A DNA stretch of 64,000 nt from Ascarosepion bandense (lineage: Eukaryota > Mollusca > Cephalopoda > Sepiida > Sepiidae). Below, piece after piece: positions 36,100 through 47,533 of this stretch. A program made the position numbers and the translations under genes. How positions within the stretch are numbered: position 1 is the first letter of the stretch; the number at the start of each line of letters is the position of its first letter. The notes under the pieces are model-generated. The model had not been told where the DNA came from and did not search any database. It saw nothing but the letters and a program-made list of their open reading frames with translations. The stretch is taken from positions 975,001-1,039,000 of the forward strand of contig JBBBDQ010001188.1 of NCBI GenBank assembly GCA_037127315.1. The letters run 5' to 3'.

Positions 36100-38900
36100 C
36101 GTTAGTTTCATTTTGGCCTCATTTAGACGACAATTCATCCATCGCACTTGCATATCTGTCAACATGAGATGACCGTTATTTTCATTTTGGCCCCATTTAG
36201 ACGACAATTCATCCATCGCACCCTGTATATATGGTAAGGTGAGATGTCAGTGTGATTTTCATTTGGACCTATTTAGACGACAATTCATCCATCGCACCCT
36301 GTATATCTGTCAACATGAGATGACCGTTATTTTCATTTTGGCCTCATTTAGACGACAATTCATCCATCGTACCCTGTATATATGGTAAGGTGAGATGTCA
36401 GTGTGATTTTCATTTGGACCTATTTAGACGACACAATTCATACATCGCACCCTGTATATCTGTCAAAATGAGATGACCGTTAGTTTCATTTGGCCTCATT
36501 TAGACGACAACCTCATCCATCGCACCCTGTATATCTGTCAACATGAGATGACCGTTATTTTCATTTTGGCCTCATTTAGACGACAATTCATCCATCGTAC
36601 CCTGTATATATGGTAAGGTGAGATGTCAGTGTGATTTTCATTTTGGACCTATTTAGACGACAATTCATACATCGCACCCCATATCTGTCAAAATGAGATG
36701 ACCGTTAGTTTCCGCTTCATCTCATTTAGACGACAATTCATCCATCGCACCCTGTATAATCGTCAACATGAGATGACCGTTATTTTCATTTTGGCCTCAT
36801 TTAGACGACAATTCATCCATCGTACCCTGTATATATGGTAAGGTGAGATGTCAGTGTGATTTTCATTTGGACCTATTTAGACGACAATTCATACATCGCA
36901 CCCTGTATATCTGTCAAAATGAGATGACCGTTAGTTTCATTTGGCCTCATTTAGACGACACCATCCATCGCACCCTGTATATCTGTCACTACGAGATGAC
37001 CGTTATTTTCATTGGCCCCATTAGACGACAATTCATCCATCGTACCCTGTATATATGGTAAGGTGAGATGTCAGTGATTTTCATTTGGACCTATTTAGAT
37101 GATAATTCATACATCGCACCCTTGTCAAAATGAGATGACCGTTAGTTTCATTTTGGCCTCATTTAGACGACAATTCATCCATCGCACCCTGTATATCTGT
37201 CAACATGAGATGACCGTTATTTTCATTTTGGCCTCATTTAGACGACAATTCATCCATCGTACCCCATATATGGTAAGGTGAGATGTCAGTGTGATTTTCA
37301 TTTGGACCTATTTAGACGACACTCCATACATCGCACCCTGTATATCTGTCAAAATGAGATGACCGTTAGTTTCATTTTGGCCTCATTTAGACGACAATTC
37401 ATCCATCGCACCCTGTATATCTGTCAACATGAGATGACCGTTATTTTCATTTTGGCCTCATTTAGACGACAATTCATCCATCGTACCCTGTATATATGGT
37501 AAGGTGAGATGTCAGTGGACGCTTACTTGGACCTATTTAGACGACACCATACATCGCACCCTGTATATCTGTCAAAAATGAGATGACCGTTAGTTTCATT
37601 TTGGCCTCATTTAGACGACACCATCCATCGCACCCTGTATATCTGTCAACATGAGATGACCGCTATTTTCATTTTGGCCCTATTTAGACGACAATTCATC
37701 CATCGTACCCTGTATATATGGTAAGGTGAGATGTCAGTGTGATTTTCATTTGGACCTATTTAGACTACAATCATACATCGCACCCTGTATATCTGTCAAA
37801 ATGAGACACCGTTATTTCATTCTACTTACTGACGACAATTCATCCATCGCACCCTGTATATCTGTCAACATGAGATGACCGTTACTTTCATTTTGGCCTC
37901 ATTTAGACGACAATTCATCCATCGTACCCTGTATATATGGTAAGGTGATGTCAGTGTGATTTTCATTTGGACCTATTTGTGACTAATAATTCATCCACTG
38001 CACCTTGTATATCTGTCAAAATGAGATGACCGTTAGTTTCATTTGCTCATTGGATTGACAATTCATCCATCGCACCCTGTATATCTGCTTCAAATAAGGA
38101 GATGACCGTTATTTTCATTTTGGCCTCATTTAGACGACAATTCATCCATCAAAATTTCTTCGTATATCTGTTAAGGTGAGATGTCAGTGTGATTTTCATT
38201 TGGACCTATTTAGACTTGACAATTCATCCATCGCACCCTGTATATCTGTCAAAATGAGATGACCGTTATTTTCATTTTGGCCTCTACGACAATTCATCCA
38301 TCGCACCCTGTATATCTGTCAATGAGATGACCGTTATTTTCATTTTGGCCTCATTTTTAGACGACAATCTGTCTATCAAAATCTTCATAGCAGATGTATG
38401 GTAAGGTGAGATGCGTGATTTTCATTTGGACCTATTTAGACGACAATTCATCCATCGCACTCTGTATATCTGTCAAAATGAGATGACCGTTAGTTTCATT
38501 TTGGCCTCATTTAGACGACAATTCATCCATCGCACCTCGTATATCTGTCAACATGAGATGACCGTTATTTTCATTTTGGCCTCATTTAGACGACAATTCA
38601 TCCATCGTACCCTGTATATATGGTAAGGTGAGATGTCAGTGTGATTTTCATTTGGACCTATTTTGACGATAAATTCATCCATCGCACCCTGCATATCTGT
38701 CAAAATGAGATGACCGTTAGTTTCATTTTGGCTCTATTTAGACGACAATTCATCCATCGCACCCTGTATATCTGTCAACATGAGATGACCGTTATTTTCT
38801 ACCATTTCATTTAGACGACAATTCATCCATCGTACCCTGTATATATGGTATGAGATGTCAAGATTTTTCATTTGACCTATTTAGACGACAATTCATACAT
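36100..38900. repeat. Satellite sub-block 3: trimeric higher-order repeat, about 226 bp
   Basis: The order becomes type 1 with ccgttagtttc, type 1 with gtcaacatgag, type 2 with gtgtgattttc. The last variant appears about every 226 bp from 36,400 to 38,640. The dimer pattern returns after about 39,000. Confidence 0.7.
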
Positions 38901-40028
38901 CGCCCTGTATATCTGTCAAAATGAGATGACCGTTATTTTCATTTTGGCCTCATTTAGACGACAATTCATCCATCGCACCCTGTATATCTGTCAACATGAG
39001 ATGACCGTTATTTTCATTTTGGCCTCATTTAGACGACAATTCATCCATCGTACCCTGTATATATGGTATGTGAGATGTCGGTGTGATTTTCATTTGACCC
39101 ACAGACGACAATTCATCCATCGCACCTCGTATATCTGTCAAAATGAGATGACCGTTAGTTTCATTTTGGCCCCATTTAGACGACAATTCATCCATCGTAC
39201 CTGTATATATATGGTAAGGTGAGATGTCAGTGTGATTTTCATTTTGGACCTTATTTAGACGACAATTCATCCATCGCACCCTGTATATCTGTCAACATGA
39301 GATGACCGTTATTTTCATTTTGGCTCTCATTTAGGACGGGAATAATTCATCCATCGTACCCTGTATATATGTTAAGGTGAGATGTCAGTGTTATTTTCAT
39401 TTTGACCTATTTAGACGACAATTCATCCATCGCACCCCGTATATCTGTCAAAATGAGATGACCGTTATTTTCATTTTGGCCTCATTTAGACGACAATTCA
39501 TCCATCGTACCCTGTATATATGTTAAGGTGAGATGTCAGTGTTATTTTCATTTTGGACCTATTTAGACGACAATTCATCCATCGCACCCTGTATATCTGT
39601 CAAAATGAGATGACCGTTATTTTCACGGCCTCATTTAGACGACAATTCATCCATCGTACCCTGTATATATGGTAAGGTGAGATGTCATGATTTTCATTTT
39701 TGGACCTATTTAGACGACACCATCCATCGCACCCTGTATATCTGTCAAATACGAGATGACCGTTATTTTCATTTTGGCCTCATTTAGACGACAATTCATC
39801 CATCGTACCCTGTATATATGGTAAGGTGAGATGTCAGTGTGATTTTCATTTTGGACCTATTTAGACGACAATTCATCCATCGCACCCTGTATATCTGTCA
39901 TGAGATGACCGTTATTTTCATTTTGGCCTCATTTAGACGACAATTCATCCATCGTACCCTGTATATATGGTAAGTGAGATGTCAGTGTTATTTTCATTTT
40001 GGACTCCCATCTAGACAATAATTTACCT

Positions 40029-40850
40029 ACCCGACTCTAATGAAATCGGTGAATTAAAGTAAACAACTTCAATTAAGCACTCTTTAATGTCTCCAGATAT
40101 GAACCCTTTTTAACATTGAATGTGTTGTGAGAAATATTCTCACATAACTCAGTGCTTAGGCAGAGGAAGGAAACAGTCAGACAAACAAGACATACCTGAT
40201 AAAGTAAAACGATTTATTGTCTTGCAAAAACTGATTTTGCGGCTACTTCGTAGCCTGGTATAGTCCTTCTCGCTGCGTAGCTTGTTAGTTCCTTCGTCTG
40301 AGAAGGGTATGGGAAACCACGAGGAACGGCGGTCCGCGACGTACAGGAAATTCTGGGGTCAGCTTCTTCTGCAGTTCCATTCGGTCGAAAGTCGATAGTT
40401 CTTAGAGAATTTTTCTCTCAGATGGATAGGCATTGCCCAAAGGGTTTCCTTATAAGAAAGGAAGGATGTCGAGATATTTTCTCTGATAAGGTTGAGGCTG
40501 TTAGCCCAATGGGTCTCCAATACTATGGAGAGATGGTCTCGATATAGCGAGACATGAGGGTGCCAATTGTTGGCCCCGCAGGTTGAATCTCGGCACGTTG
40601 ATCTCCGAAGCTGTCCGTGCCAACCGAGCAAGCAAGTCGGTGCAAAAAGGAAAAAGGGTAAAAAAAGGCCAAAAAAAAGGCGCGAGCCTCTTCCTGGCGT
40701 AAAGGCCCGCCTCAAGTCCAAGACGAGGTTCGGGTCTTCGGCCAATCAGGAGACCTGTTATATCTGTAAATTTCCAACAGTGTCTCACCGCTATTTACGG
40801 CTTTTCTAAGTATTTAATAAAAGGGTAGATGAACTTTGACGTCGCTTCAG
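40029..40850. other. Unassigned GC-richer block, possibly an LTR on the minus strand
   Basis: Less AT-rich than surroundings, with a minus-strand AATAAA near 40,215 and a poly-lysine-like plus ORF (40,567-40,809) that is an accident of A-runs. LTR-like but with no recognisable ends or pol. Confidence 0.25.
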
Positions 40851-40929
40851 AATTCTAATTGTGAAATGAGTTTTGCTCACTGTACATCTTTTCTAAAATG
40901 GACACATATCCAGTGACACACGTTAGTAT

Positions 40930-41300
40930 GTTAGAAAGTTTTTCCCGTCTGAAACAATCCTGCAAATATATAAATCTACCATCCACCCGTGCATTAAATA
41001 CTTCTGCCATATCTGGTCGGGTTCTCCTGCTATGCATCTAGGTGCCCTTGACAAAATCCAACGGAGAATCTGTAATGTGATCGATCCCGACTTGCCAGCT
41101 TGGATACAGTCACTGTCTCACCGGTGCAATGTGACTTCCCTGTGTCTCTCCTACAAATACTTTCACGGCTTCTGCTCCGATGAACCTAATTCATTGGTGC
41201 CCCCTATATATGAATTTACTCAAGCCACAACATTAGCAACTAGAACACATCCTTTTACTGTGAAAGCAATAAAATGAAAACGCAACTTCTACTCTAACAG
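40930..41300 (+). mobile_element. Jockey/CR1-like LINE C-terminal fragment
   Basis: Plus strand encodes the IYKST-like region, then LGALDKIQRRICNVIDPDLP and CLSYKYFHGFCSDEPNSLVP, ending FTVKAIK before a stop. It flows directly into the tandem 3'-end repeat. Confidence 0.7.
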
Positions 41301-41302
41301 CT

Positions 41303-41860
41303 TGTTTTCTCTTACCCACTTCCTGACATCCCCTATAACCTATCACTCTTTCTCGTAACTTTTCTCCTGTGTAACCCCCTGCACAACAGTGGCAGTAAAA
41401 TGTCTTGCTCGGGGCGATACTTCACTCTCATCAGTATTCTCATCCTTCTCTTACCCACTTCCTGACATCCCCTATAACCTATCACTCTTTCTCGTAACTT
41501 TTCTCCTGTGTAACCCCCTGCACAACAGTGGCAGTAAAATGTCTTGCTTGGGGCGATACTTCACTCTCATCAGTATTCTCATCCTTCTCTTACCCACTTC
41601 CTGACATCCCCTATAACCTATCACTCTTTCTCGTAACTTTTCTCCTGTGTAACCCCCTGCACAACAGTGGCAGTAAAATGTCTTGCTCGGGGCGATACTT
41701 CACTCTCATCAGTATTCTCATCCTTCTCTTACCCACTTCCTGACATCCCCTAAAACCTATCACTCTTTCTCATAAAATTCCTCCTATGTAAACTCCTGCA
41801 AAACAGTGGCAGTAAAATGCCTTGCTTGGGGCGATATGATTATAAAAAAAATATAGCTGA
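41303..41860 (+). repeat. 139-bp tandem repeat made from the LINE 3' end
   Basis: Four units, spaced 139 bp, each with ttacccacttcctgacatcc and cctgcacaacagtggcagta; the last ends gcgatatgattataaaaaaa, the LINE 3' terminus. A 3'-UTR segment has been tandemly amplified. Confidence 0.85.
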
Positions 41861-42840
41861 TTTTATTTCTCTACACTGACAATCCTTTTCCTACTGGTTT
41901 TGAATGAAATCAATAATAAAGTCCATTAAATAAAGGGTAACTCGAATCCCTATAGAAACACTTAAGTGTATCGCTCAAATCAACTTGCTTTTTTTCAGTT
42001 TTCTACGTTAGTGTTATAAATGTAGTCCAGGCTCAGCTTTGAAGAAAAAAAATGTCCTGTAATGCTTCAAGATGTATGTAAATGTAGTTAGTTCAAAAGT
42101 GATATCGTAGAGAATTTCATTGATATCCACCCAGGCGACTTACAATCTGACGAATTAAAAATAACTTGGGGTTACTGCAGACGATGTGCAAAGGCCACGC
42201 TTCCAGAAGACAACGAATACCAACCCCGCCCTGTAAAGCAAGAGAAGGTGATGGAAACTTTTGTCAGAAATCCAAGAAAACTTTTGATTGATACCTGCAA
42301 TTCCATTGCGTCCTTTTAATCAACAATGTCTTGATTATAACCGGCATCAATTTGGAAAACATTCGCTGACAAAATATTGAGGGCATGCATTTATCTTTAA
42401 TAATTTTACCCCAAGCAGAATTTTATTCTCAAATATTTGAAGCACCTTGAGTATACACCAAAAAATTGAATTCGGTTGTTCGGGAAGTAATGATTTTAGA
42501 ATAAACCTACTAGAATAAGTCCTAGTAGATTATTATAGAAGTTCTACAAAAATATATTACTTATTCCTAATAATTGAAATGTCTTCTTTTTTAATTTGAT
42601 ATCAATGTCCCTTAGAATAGCGTTCTCAAATATCAGAAACTCCGTAAGAATTCACTGGAAAATAGTGTTAGCTTGTTCAGAAAATAATGTACGATTTTAG
42701 GTTAAGCACTCCAATTTTGTTTAACTTGATTATTGTTATAGCTGCACAAGGATATATTACTCATTCCTATAAAATAAAGTGTTTTTTGTTAACTTTATGT
42801 AAATAGCTTTCAAAGTTTTTTTTATCTCAAATACGTGTCT
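41861..42840. other. Nothing recognised, possible diverged transposon
   Basis: A more GC-rich stretch at 42,120-42,320 might be a decayed transposase start but I could not confirm a motif. The rest is AT-rich. Confidence 0.3.
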
Positions 42841-42846
42841 CACGCT

Positions 42847-43030
42847 GGGTATACACTGAAAAAGCAGAAGAGTTGCGTTTATCTTTTGAAAGAGTTCAAG
42901 GTACTTTATCGAATAGCGACAAGTGATGAAACATGGATCCTTTATTACAAACGTAAACAACCGGTTCAGTGGATTGATCATGACCAAAGGACAGAAACCG
43001 TTTTCAAAACCGAAAAACCGTTCCGGCAAC
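42847..43030 (+). mobile_element. Mariner transposase fragment 1 (first catalytic Asp region)
   Basis: Plus strand encodes IATSDETWILYYKRKQPVQW followed by IDHDQR, the G-D-E-K-W-like block of mariner transposases with the first catalytic aspartate. It stops at a (CT)n run (43,035-43,092). Confidence 0.65.
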
Positions 43031-43034
43031 TGAG

Positions 43035-43074
<40 letters not shown>

Positions 43075-43131
43075 TCTCTTGCTCTCTCTCTCTCACACAC
43101 ACAGACACACGAAAAGAATCATCTGGAATAA

Positions 43132-43425
43132 ACAATTCAGTCACTTAAGTGCCATACGTGACACAAGAGTTGGGCGATCATGTCTCTTTCGAGACATGAC
43201 TGAACGAGCAGAAGATTATCCCGGAGTAGGTTGCCCTTGATTTCTGCGGTAGACTGGTTGCCAGCCAAGGCTATAGAAACCAATGTATCCTATTTGGAGA
43301 CGGATCCATACCTTTCCTAAGGGTATTTGTGCGCAAGTGAATGCAAGGAATTCAACTGGAATTCGAACTCGGCTCCCCAATTTGTCGTTTCGTGTCGATA
43401 TCCATTGCACTACAACGCACATCAT
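43132..43425 (-). mobile_element. tRNA-derived SINE (family B), full length
   Basis: Minus-sense. tRNA-like head at the right (gttgtagtgcaatggatatc, then GAGTTCGAATTCC), body with the tgtctctttcgagaca hairpin, and tail phrase at 43,140-43,160. Confidence 0.8.
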
Positions 43426-44310
43426 AAAAATTCACTGGGGTTAAAAATATAACAATGATTTGGTTTTTATATAATTTGTTATAAACAGCGGTTTAACCCT
43501 TACCACTTAAAATGAAGCAGCACCGAGGTTCCCTTTTGAGTCTGCAAATTGTGTTAGTAGTAATCTTAGATTTCTATGTTCTGGTTTTCAGGGCTGGCAC
43601 AAGGTCTTGTTAAATAGGTCTCATGGAAGGATTTAAATATCAGTTTTTAATGTGGGTAAGATCTCTGTGTTTCTTTGTTCTTTATATCATCAGCTGTCAA
43701 AAAGATTCAGCTTATATGAAGTCCTGTTTCTAGCATGGGTTCGGTTGACCAGAGTTTGGATTTCGACCTTCAGTATCAAGCTTTTTCCTAAAATTTGATA
43801 TTCTCAAAATATCTTTACTCAGCTGGTTTCCCAAATTGAGGCTTGTCCAGTCCTTTTCTTAAGTAGTTTGAGCAATAAAACCTATCCTTTTACTCCGATT
43901 CTCTTTACGTCCATATTATACTACCGCTCTATATAGGTGGTGCTTATCTCTATCTACCTTGTCTTCCTTATACCACCTTCTCAGCAGCTAGATTCAGCCC
44001 GATTCCTGCGACTGGTGTGATGAATCTAGCTTCCATATGGCGCAGCAAAAAAGATTTTCAATCATTCTTTATCGGCTTGTTCTTTATTTCTTTTACGACC
44101 AGTTCCCTCAGAATTTGGGAAAGAAAAGCAAAGAAAATTATTTCCACTCTCTTTAAAAACAAAAAAAGAAATCTTTTTTTCTGTCTATGAAATTTTACGG
44201 TAAACAGACCACAGAGTCATTTTGTGCATAGTCATTTCAAAATAGTAATTTAATTTTCTTTGTTGGTTTTATCTAAAAGAATCCAAATTTCCGTTTGGAT
44301 AAATCTATTT
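43426..44310. other. Nothing recognised
   Basis: No coding or repeat signal that I can name. Confidence 0.4.
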
Positions 44311-44960
44311 ATTTTTTTTATTTTTTATTTTTATTTTTTAATCATTTCACCCCGAGCAAGGCGGAAACGCCACTGATGTGCAGGGGGTTACATAAATGTA
44401 ACAAGATTAATTAGAAAAGAGTGAGGAGTACAAACTAGTTAGAAAGGAACAATAGAAAGCTGAGAAAGCAGGTGCGATGACAGATACATAGGCGGAGAGA
44501 AAGGGAAGGTTATACAGGGGAGGGGAGAGAGCTAGAGGCCAGTGGTTAATAGATGAGTATTGACTTTGCATTTAAATTTCTGGAGGTTGTAGCCGTCAGG
44601 AAAGCAAGAATACGGGAGTGAGTTCCACAGGCGGAAAGTGCGAGAGAGGAAGCTGCAGGAGTAGAATTGTCGTCTGCATTTGGCTAACTTGACTGTGAAT
44701 GGGTGGGACCCAGTTGCCAGTCTGGTTGCACGGGTAAACACCTGTTGAGGAGGCATCAGTGACTTAAGCTCATCCGAGCAGAAGCCATGAAAGTATTTAT
44801 AGAAGAGACAGAGAGAGGCCACATTTCGACGATGGGAAAGTGGCTGCAGTCGAGTCGCCAGATCAGTACCTATCACATTACAGACTCTCCTTTGGAGCTT
44901 GTCAAGAACCAGGAGGAATGTCACCGAGATCGGCTCAATTGCTTGATCGTGATGAATGAA
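44310..44960 (-). mobile_element. Jockey/CR1-like LINE, 5'-truncated, with A-tail
   Basis: Minus strand: LDKLQRRVCNVIGTDLATRL, CLFYKYFHGFCSDELKSLMP, RTFRLWNSLPYSCFPDGYNL, ending in a stop, then a 3' UTR, the acgccactgatgtgcagggg terminus and an A-rich tail. This C-terminal frame is intact over about 130 codons, so the copy is younger than the others, but nothing upstream remains. It lies between the two mariner fragments. Confidence 0.8.
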
Positions 44961-45000
44961 CCTAACAACTTTCCAAAACCCAAATTCCAAGAATAAAAAA

Positions 45001-45352
45001 TTATGGTGATTGTCTGGAGGTCTTCCATTGGCATTTTACATTACAGCTTTCTGGAATCTAACCAAAGAAATGCCGTTGAAGTTTACTGCCAATAACTAAA
45101 TGAAATGCACATTCAGTTAAGCAAAATTCAACTGGCGCTGGTTACTCGATGTCGTCCAATTCAGTTTCATGACAATTCTCGGTCGCATATTGCCAGGTTG
45201 AAAAGGAAGAAGCTCATCGAATTGGAATACGATACTTTGCCACCATATTCATCTTACTTTTTACCCACGACCGACCACTTTCTCAAGCATCTTTACAATG
45301 GCCTTAAGCTAAAAAATATTTCAGTTGCAAAGATGAAAATAAAATCTATATG
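45001..45352 (+). mobile_element. Mariner transposase fragment 2 (second and third catalytic Asp)
   Basis: Plus strand continues the mariner: MVIVWRSSIGILHYSFLESN, VEVYCQ, an in-frame TAA, then LALVTRCRPIQFHDNSRSHI and LPTTDHFLKHLYNGL. The H-D-N and T-T-D boxes correspond to the second and third catalytic aspartates. The spacing between them is one residue shorter than the usual 34, so a codon was lost. A premature stop also shows the copy is dead. Confidence 0.75.
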
Positions 45353-45414
45353 AGAAATTTATTTCCATTAGAGTTTTATCGCAAACATATAAATAAACAA
45401 TGTTGCAACTCAAT

Positions 45415-45417
<3 letters not shown>

Positions 45418-45469
<52 letters not shown>

Positions 45470-45760
45470 AGCACCCTAGAAGAATGGTAGACTTTTAAAA
45501 GCAGTAGCTACTCTGGCATGTACGCATCGCTCATTCAGTAATGAATTAGATCACTCTGGCTACTGGGCGTGTATAATGATAATATACACGCTAAAAAGAC
45601 TGCCTTCTTCTACCGAACACCCATAGCCCAGAGGTAGAATCGCCGACTGACGCCAATTCGGTCGGGTTTCGATCCTGGGTTAAAAGCAATCGGAGTCTAA
45701 CCGTACTGATGAGCTGTGATACAGGGAAACAGATCTGTCTATGACTATGCATATATATGG
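45418..45760 (+). mobile_element. Dispersed hammerhead-bearing SINE (relative of the 62-64 kb array)
   Basis: (TA)n at 45,418-45,466, then the unit start ttgagcaccctagaagaatg, a leader of about 150 bp, a tRNA-like region (A-box-like tagcccagaggtag at 45,623; B-box-like gggtttcgatcc at 45,664), then a hammerhead core. The order matches the tandem units at 62.3-63.7 kb throughout. Confidence 0.75.
45701..45744 (+). ncRNA. Hammerhead ribozyme, degenerate copy
   Basis: CTGATGA at 45,706-45,712, helix II GCTG/CAGG around TGATA with the closing pair mismatched (G-G), GAAA at 45,726-45,729, self-complementary ACAGATCTGT helix III, C at the cleavage position (45,739). Helix I is only about 4 bp with a wobble. 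Likely inactive. Confidence 0.6.
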
Positions 45761-46900
45761 AAAGTTTTCGAGATTTGCAAAATGAATTAGCAACCGATAT
45801 ATTTTCATTGATTATATATATTTTTTAGATTATCTTTTTTTAAAAGAGTATATTTATATATATCTACCGGCCCGAATATTTTTGATGAATTTTCTTAGAA
45901 ATATATGTATCATTTGACAGGATTCAAACCTGCAACTCCTAACAACACAGGGGAATCCGTTAACTGATCTGACACGTTTTAGAACGCTGGATCACGAATG
46001 ATTTCACAGGGTAAACAAAACTGAATCAAGCCTTATAAATCCAAATTCCCGATTCCTCGTGATAGCCATCTCTGCTCTCAAAGCGTATCTGAATTTTGAA
46101 GGCTAAATAAGTCTTCTGAGTAAACGTTATCATTGCTGAGACTAGGAACTACAATTATACCTAGCCAAACCCGAAGTAAAATTCACGCATGTTAAAAAGA
46201 TATAACCCTGGCTGAATCCAACCAATTTTCCTGACCTTCGATCGATTCCGCCCACGTTGTGTTGTCGATCTTGGATTAGCCAAAGCAGAATTGCTTGTTG
46301 TAACTTGATGAGGTTTCAACACGCGAGGGATTGGTATATAATGAAAACCAGATTTAAGATTGCAACGACACGGCGCAGATTTTTATATATCGAATAAATA
46401 CAAGATGACAAGCAAGTCAAATTAAGTGACTAAAAAGAAACATAACTTGGGTGGTATTTCAGTAACACGATAATATTCGTGTTCTATACACCCACGGGAC
46501 GATGGTTTATTTAACTCGCAGCTGGTTGAATCTGGACAGACCGTCTCTTGCAATATCTCTCTTGTGGCAGGCTATTTCAGCTTGTCCGCTTCAATTCATT
46601 GCTGGTCCCGACTCACTGAATTTCGTTTCCTATTCAAGTTTTATTAAAAGGACGAAAAACTGGGGCGTTTGAAGTCAGGGACTGGATTGCTATTTCCCCG
46701 TTCTTAGCATCTCGAAATGTAAGTAATATTATTTAAACATTTCGACTTCCAATAAAAGGGGAGAAATTTACTCTCTGTTATTGTCTGCTTATTCTTATTA
46801 GCTGTCTTGGTAATGACTACACAGAAAATCTTCAAGGCCGTATTTTGACCTAGGGCCACATATCTTCAAAACTCGTTTGACAATATTTGGACTACACTTA
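45761..46900. other. Mostly unassigned; holds a fragment of the 18.6-kb repeat
   Basis: 46,078-46,190 matches 18,800-18,920 (gaattttgaaggctaaataa). The remainder gives no gene signal. Confidence 0.4.
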
Positions 46901-46904
46901 GGTA

Positions 46905-47349
46905 ACTTCTTCTTCTTCTTCTATGTGCCCTGTCCCTTTAGGATGTAGGCTGTCATGGTTCTCCACGTCTCCATATCCCTTGTGGCTCTTAGTATGTTTG
47001 CTCCTGTTGCTCCTGGCAACCCCCGTTCCGTCATCCACCTGATCAGGCCCTGAAAATATGTTATCCGCTGCCTTCATCTGTCTCTTTTTCCTTCTATCTG
47101 GCCAGTCAGTATCAGGTTCTCCAAGATCTCCTTTCTCATTGCATGTCCTAGGAACTTCAGTTGTATCTTCCTGATGCTCAGTATTAATTTCCTTTTTGTT
47201 GCCATTCTTTCCAGCACATCATCGTTTCTTGCATGCTCAGTCCACGATATCCGCAGCATCCTTCTGTAGAACCACATTTCCGCTGCTTCCAGTTTTGTGC
47301 TCATTTTCGATGATTTGTCTTTGATAAATTCGTTTACTTTTCCTGACAA
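46905..47349 (-). mobile_element. RTE-like LINE 3' fragment with (GAA)n tail
   Basis: Minus strand: TKLEAAEMWFYRRMLRISWT, LSIRKIQLKFLGHAMRKEIL, then out of frame to the 3' end at the (TTC)n run (46,908-46,921 on the plus strand). Confidence 0.75.
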
Positions 47350-47533
47350 AAATAATTTTTCATGCTTTGTTTTTTGAATCTGTTTTTACCACTTTTTATC
47401 GCCTCGGCTACTTTTTCCAACAAAAATATTTGTATTCTCTAATTTTAGAGAAATCTCTTTTCATCTTGAAAATCACTTAAAATGAATACCAGCCATCAGA
47501 AAATAAGGTTACATAACAACAATTTGGTTTATG

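Larger units (their letters stand above)
21396..40028. repeat. Giant satellite array, about 18.6 kb, alternating 75/76-bp monomers
   Basis: Two related monomers alternate. Type 1 (about 75 bp) has catacatcgcaccctgtat and tgtcaaaatgagatgaccgt; type 2 (about 76 bp) has catccatcgtaccctgtata and taaggtgagatgtcagtgtt. Both share ttagacgacaattcat. The dimer is about 151 bp, so the array holds roughly 120 dimers. No other sequence interrupts it. Type 1 is a multiple of three and by chance open (a 25-residue repeat with FRRQFIHRTLYIC), but type 2 shifts the frame, so no protein is implied. Both ends decay gradually (tcctcattttgacgagaatc on the left, ggactcccatctagacaata on the right). Confidence 0.97.

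Noticed and set aside
21460..39280. Many 60-116 codon ORFs in the satellite (FRRQFIHRTLYICQNE and similar)
   Set aside because: They arise because the 75-bp monomer is a multiple of three and has one open frame; the 76-bp monomer breaks it, so frames end after a few monomers. No start context, no conservation beyond the DNA repeat.
21396..40028. CRISPR-like or ribozyme-bearing satellite
   Set aside because: No repeat-spacer pattern: all sequence belongs to the monomers. I looked for CTGANGA with a following GAAA on both strands of the monomers and found none.
40567..40809. Lys/Arg-rich ORF that could pass for a ribosomal or histone-like protein
   Set aside because: The basic stretch comes from A-runs; there is no family motif and no matching frame beyond it.
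45885..45985. tRNA gene on the minus strand (GGTTTGAATCC B-box-like sequence)
   Set aside because: No matching A box at the right distance and no cloverleaf could be drawn; more likely a SINE remnant or chance.
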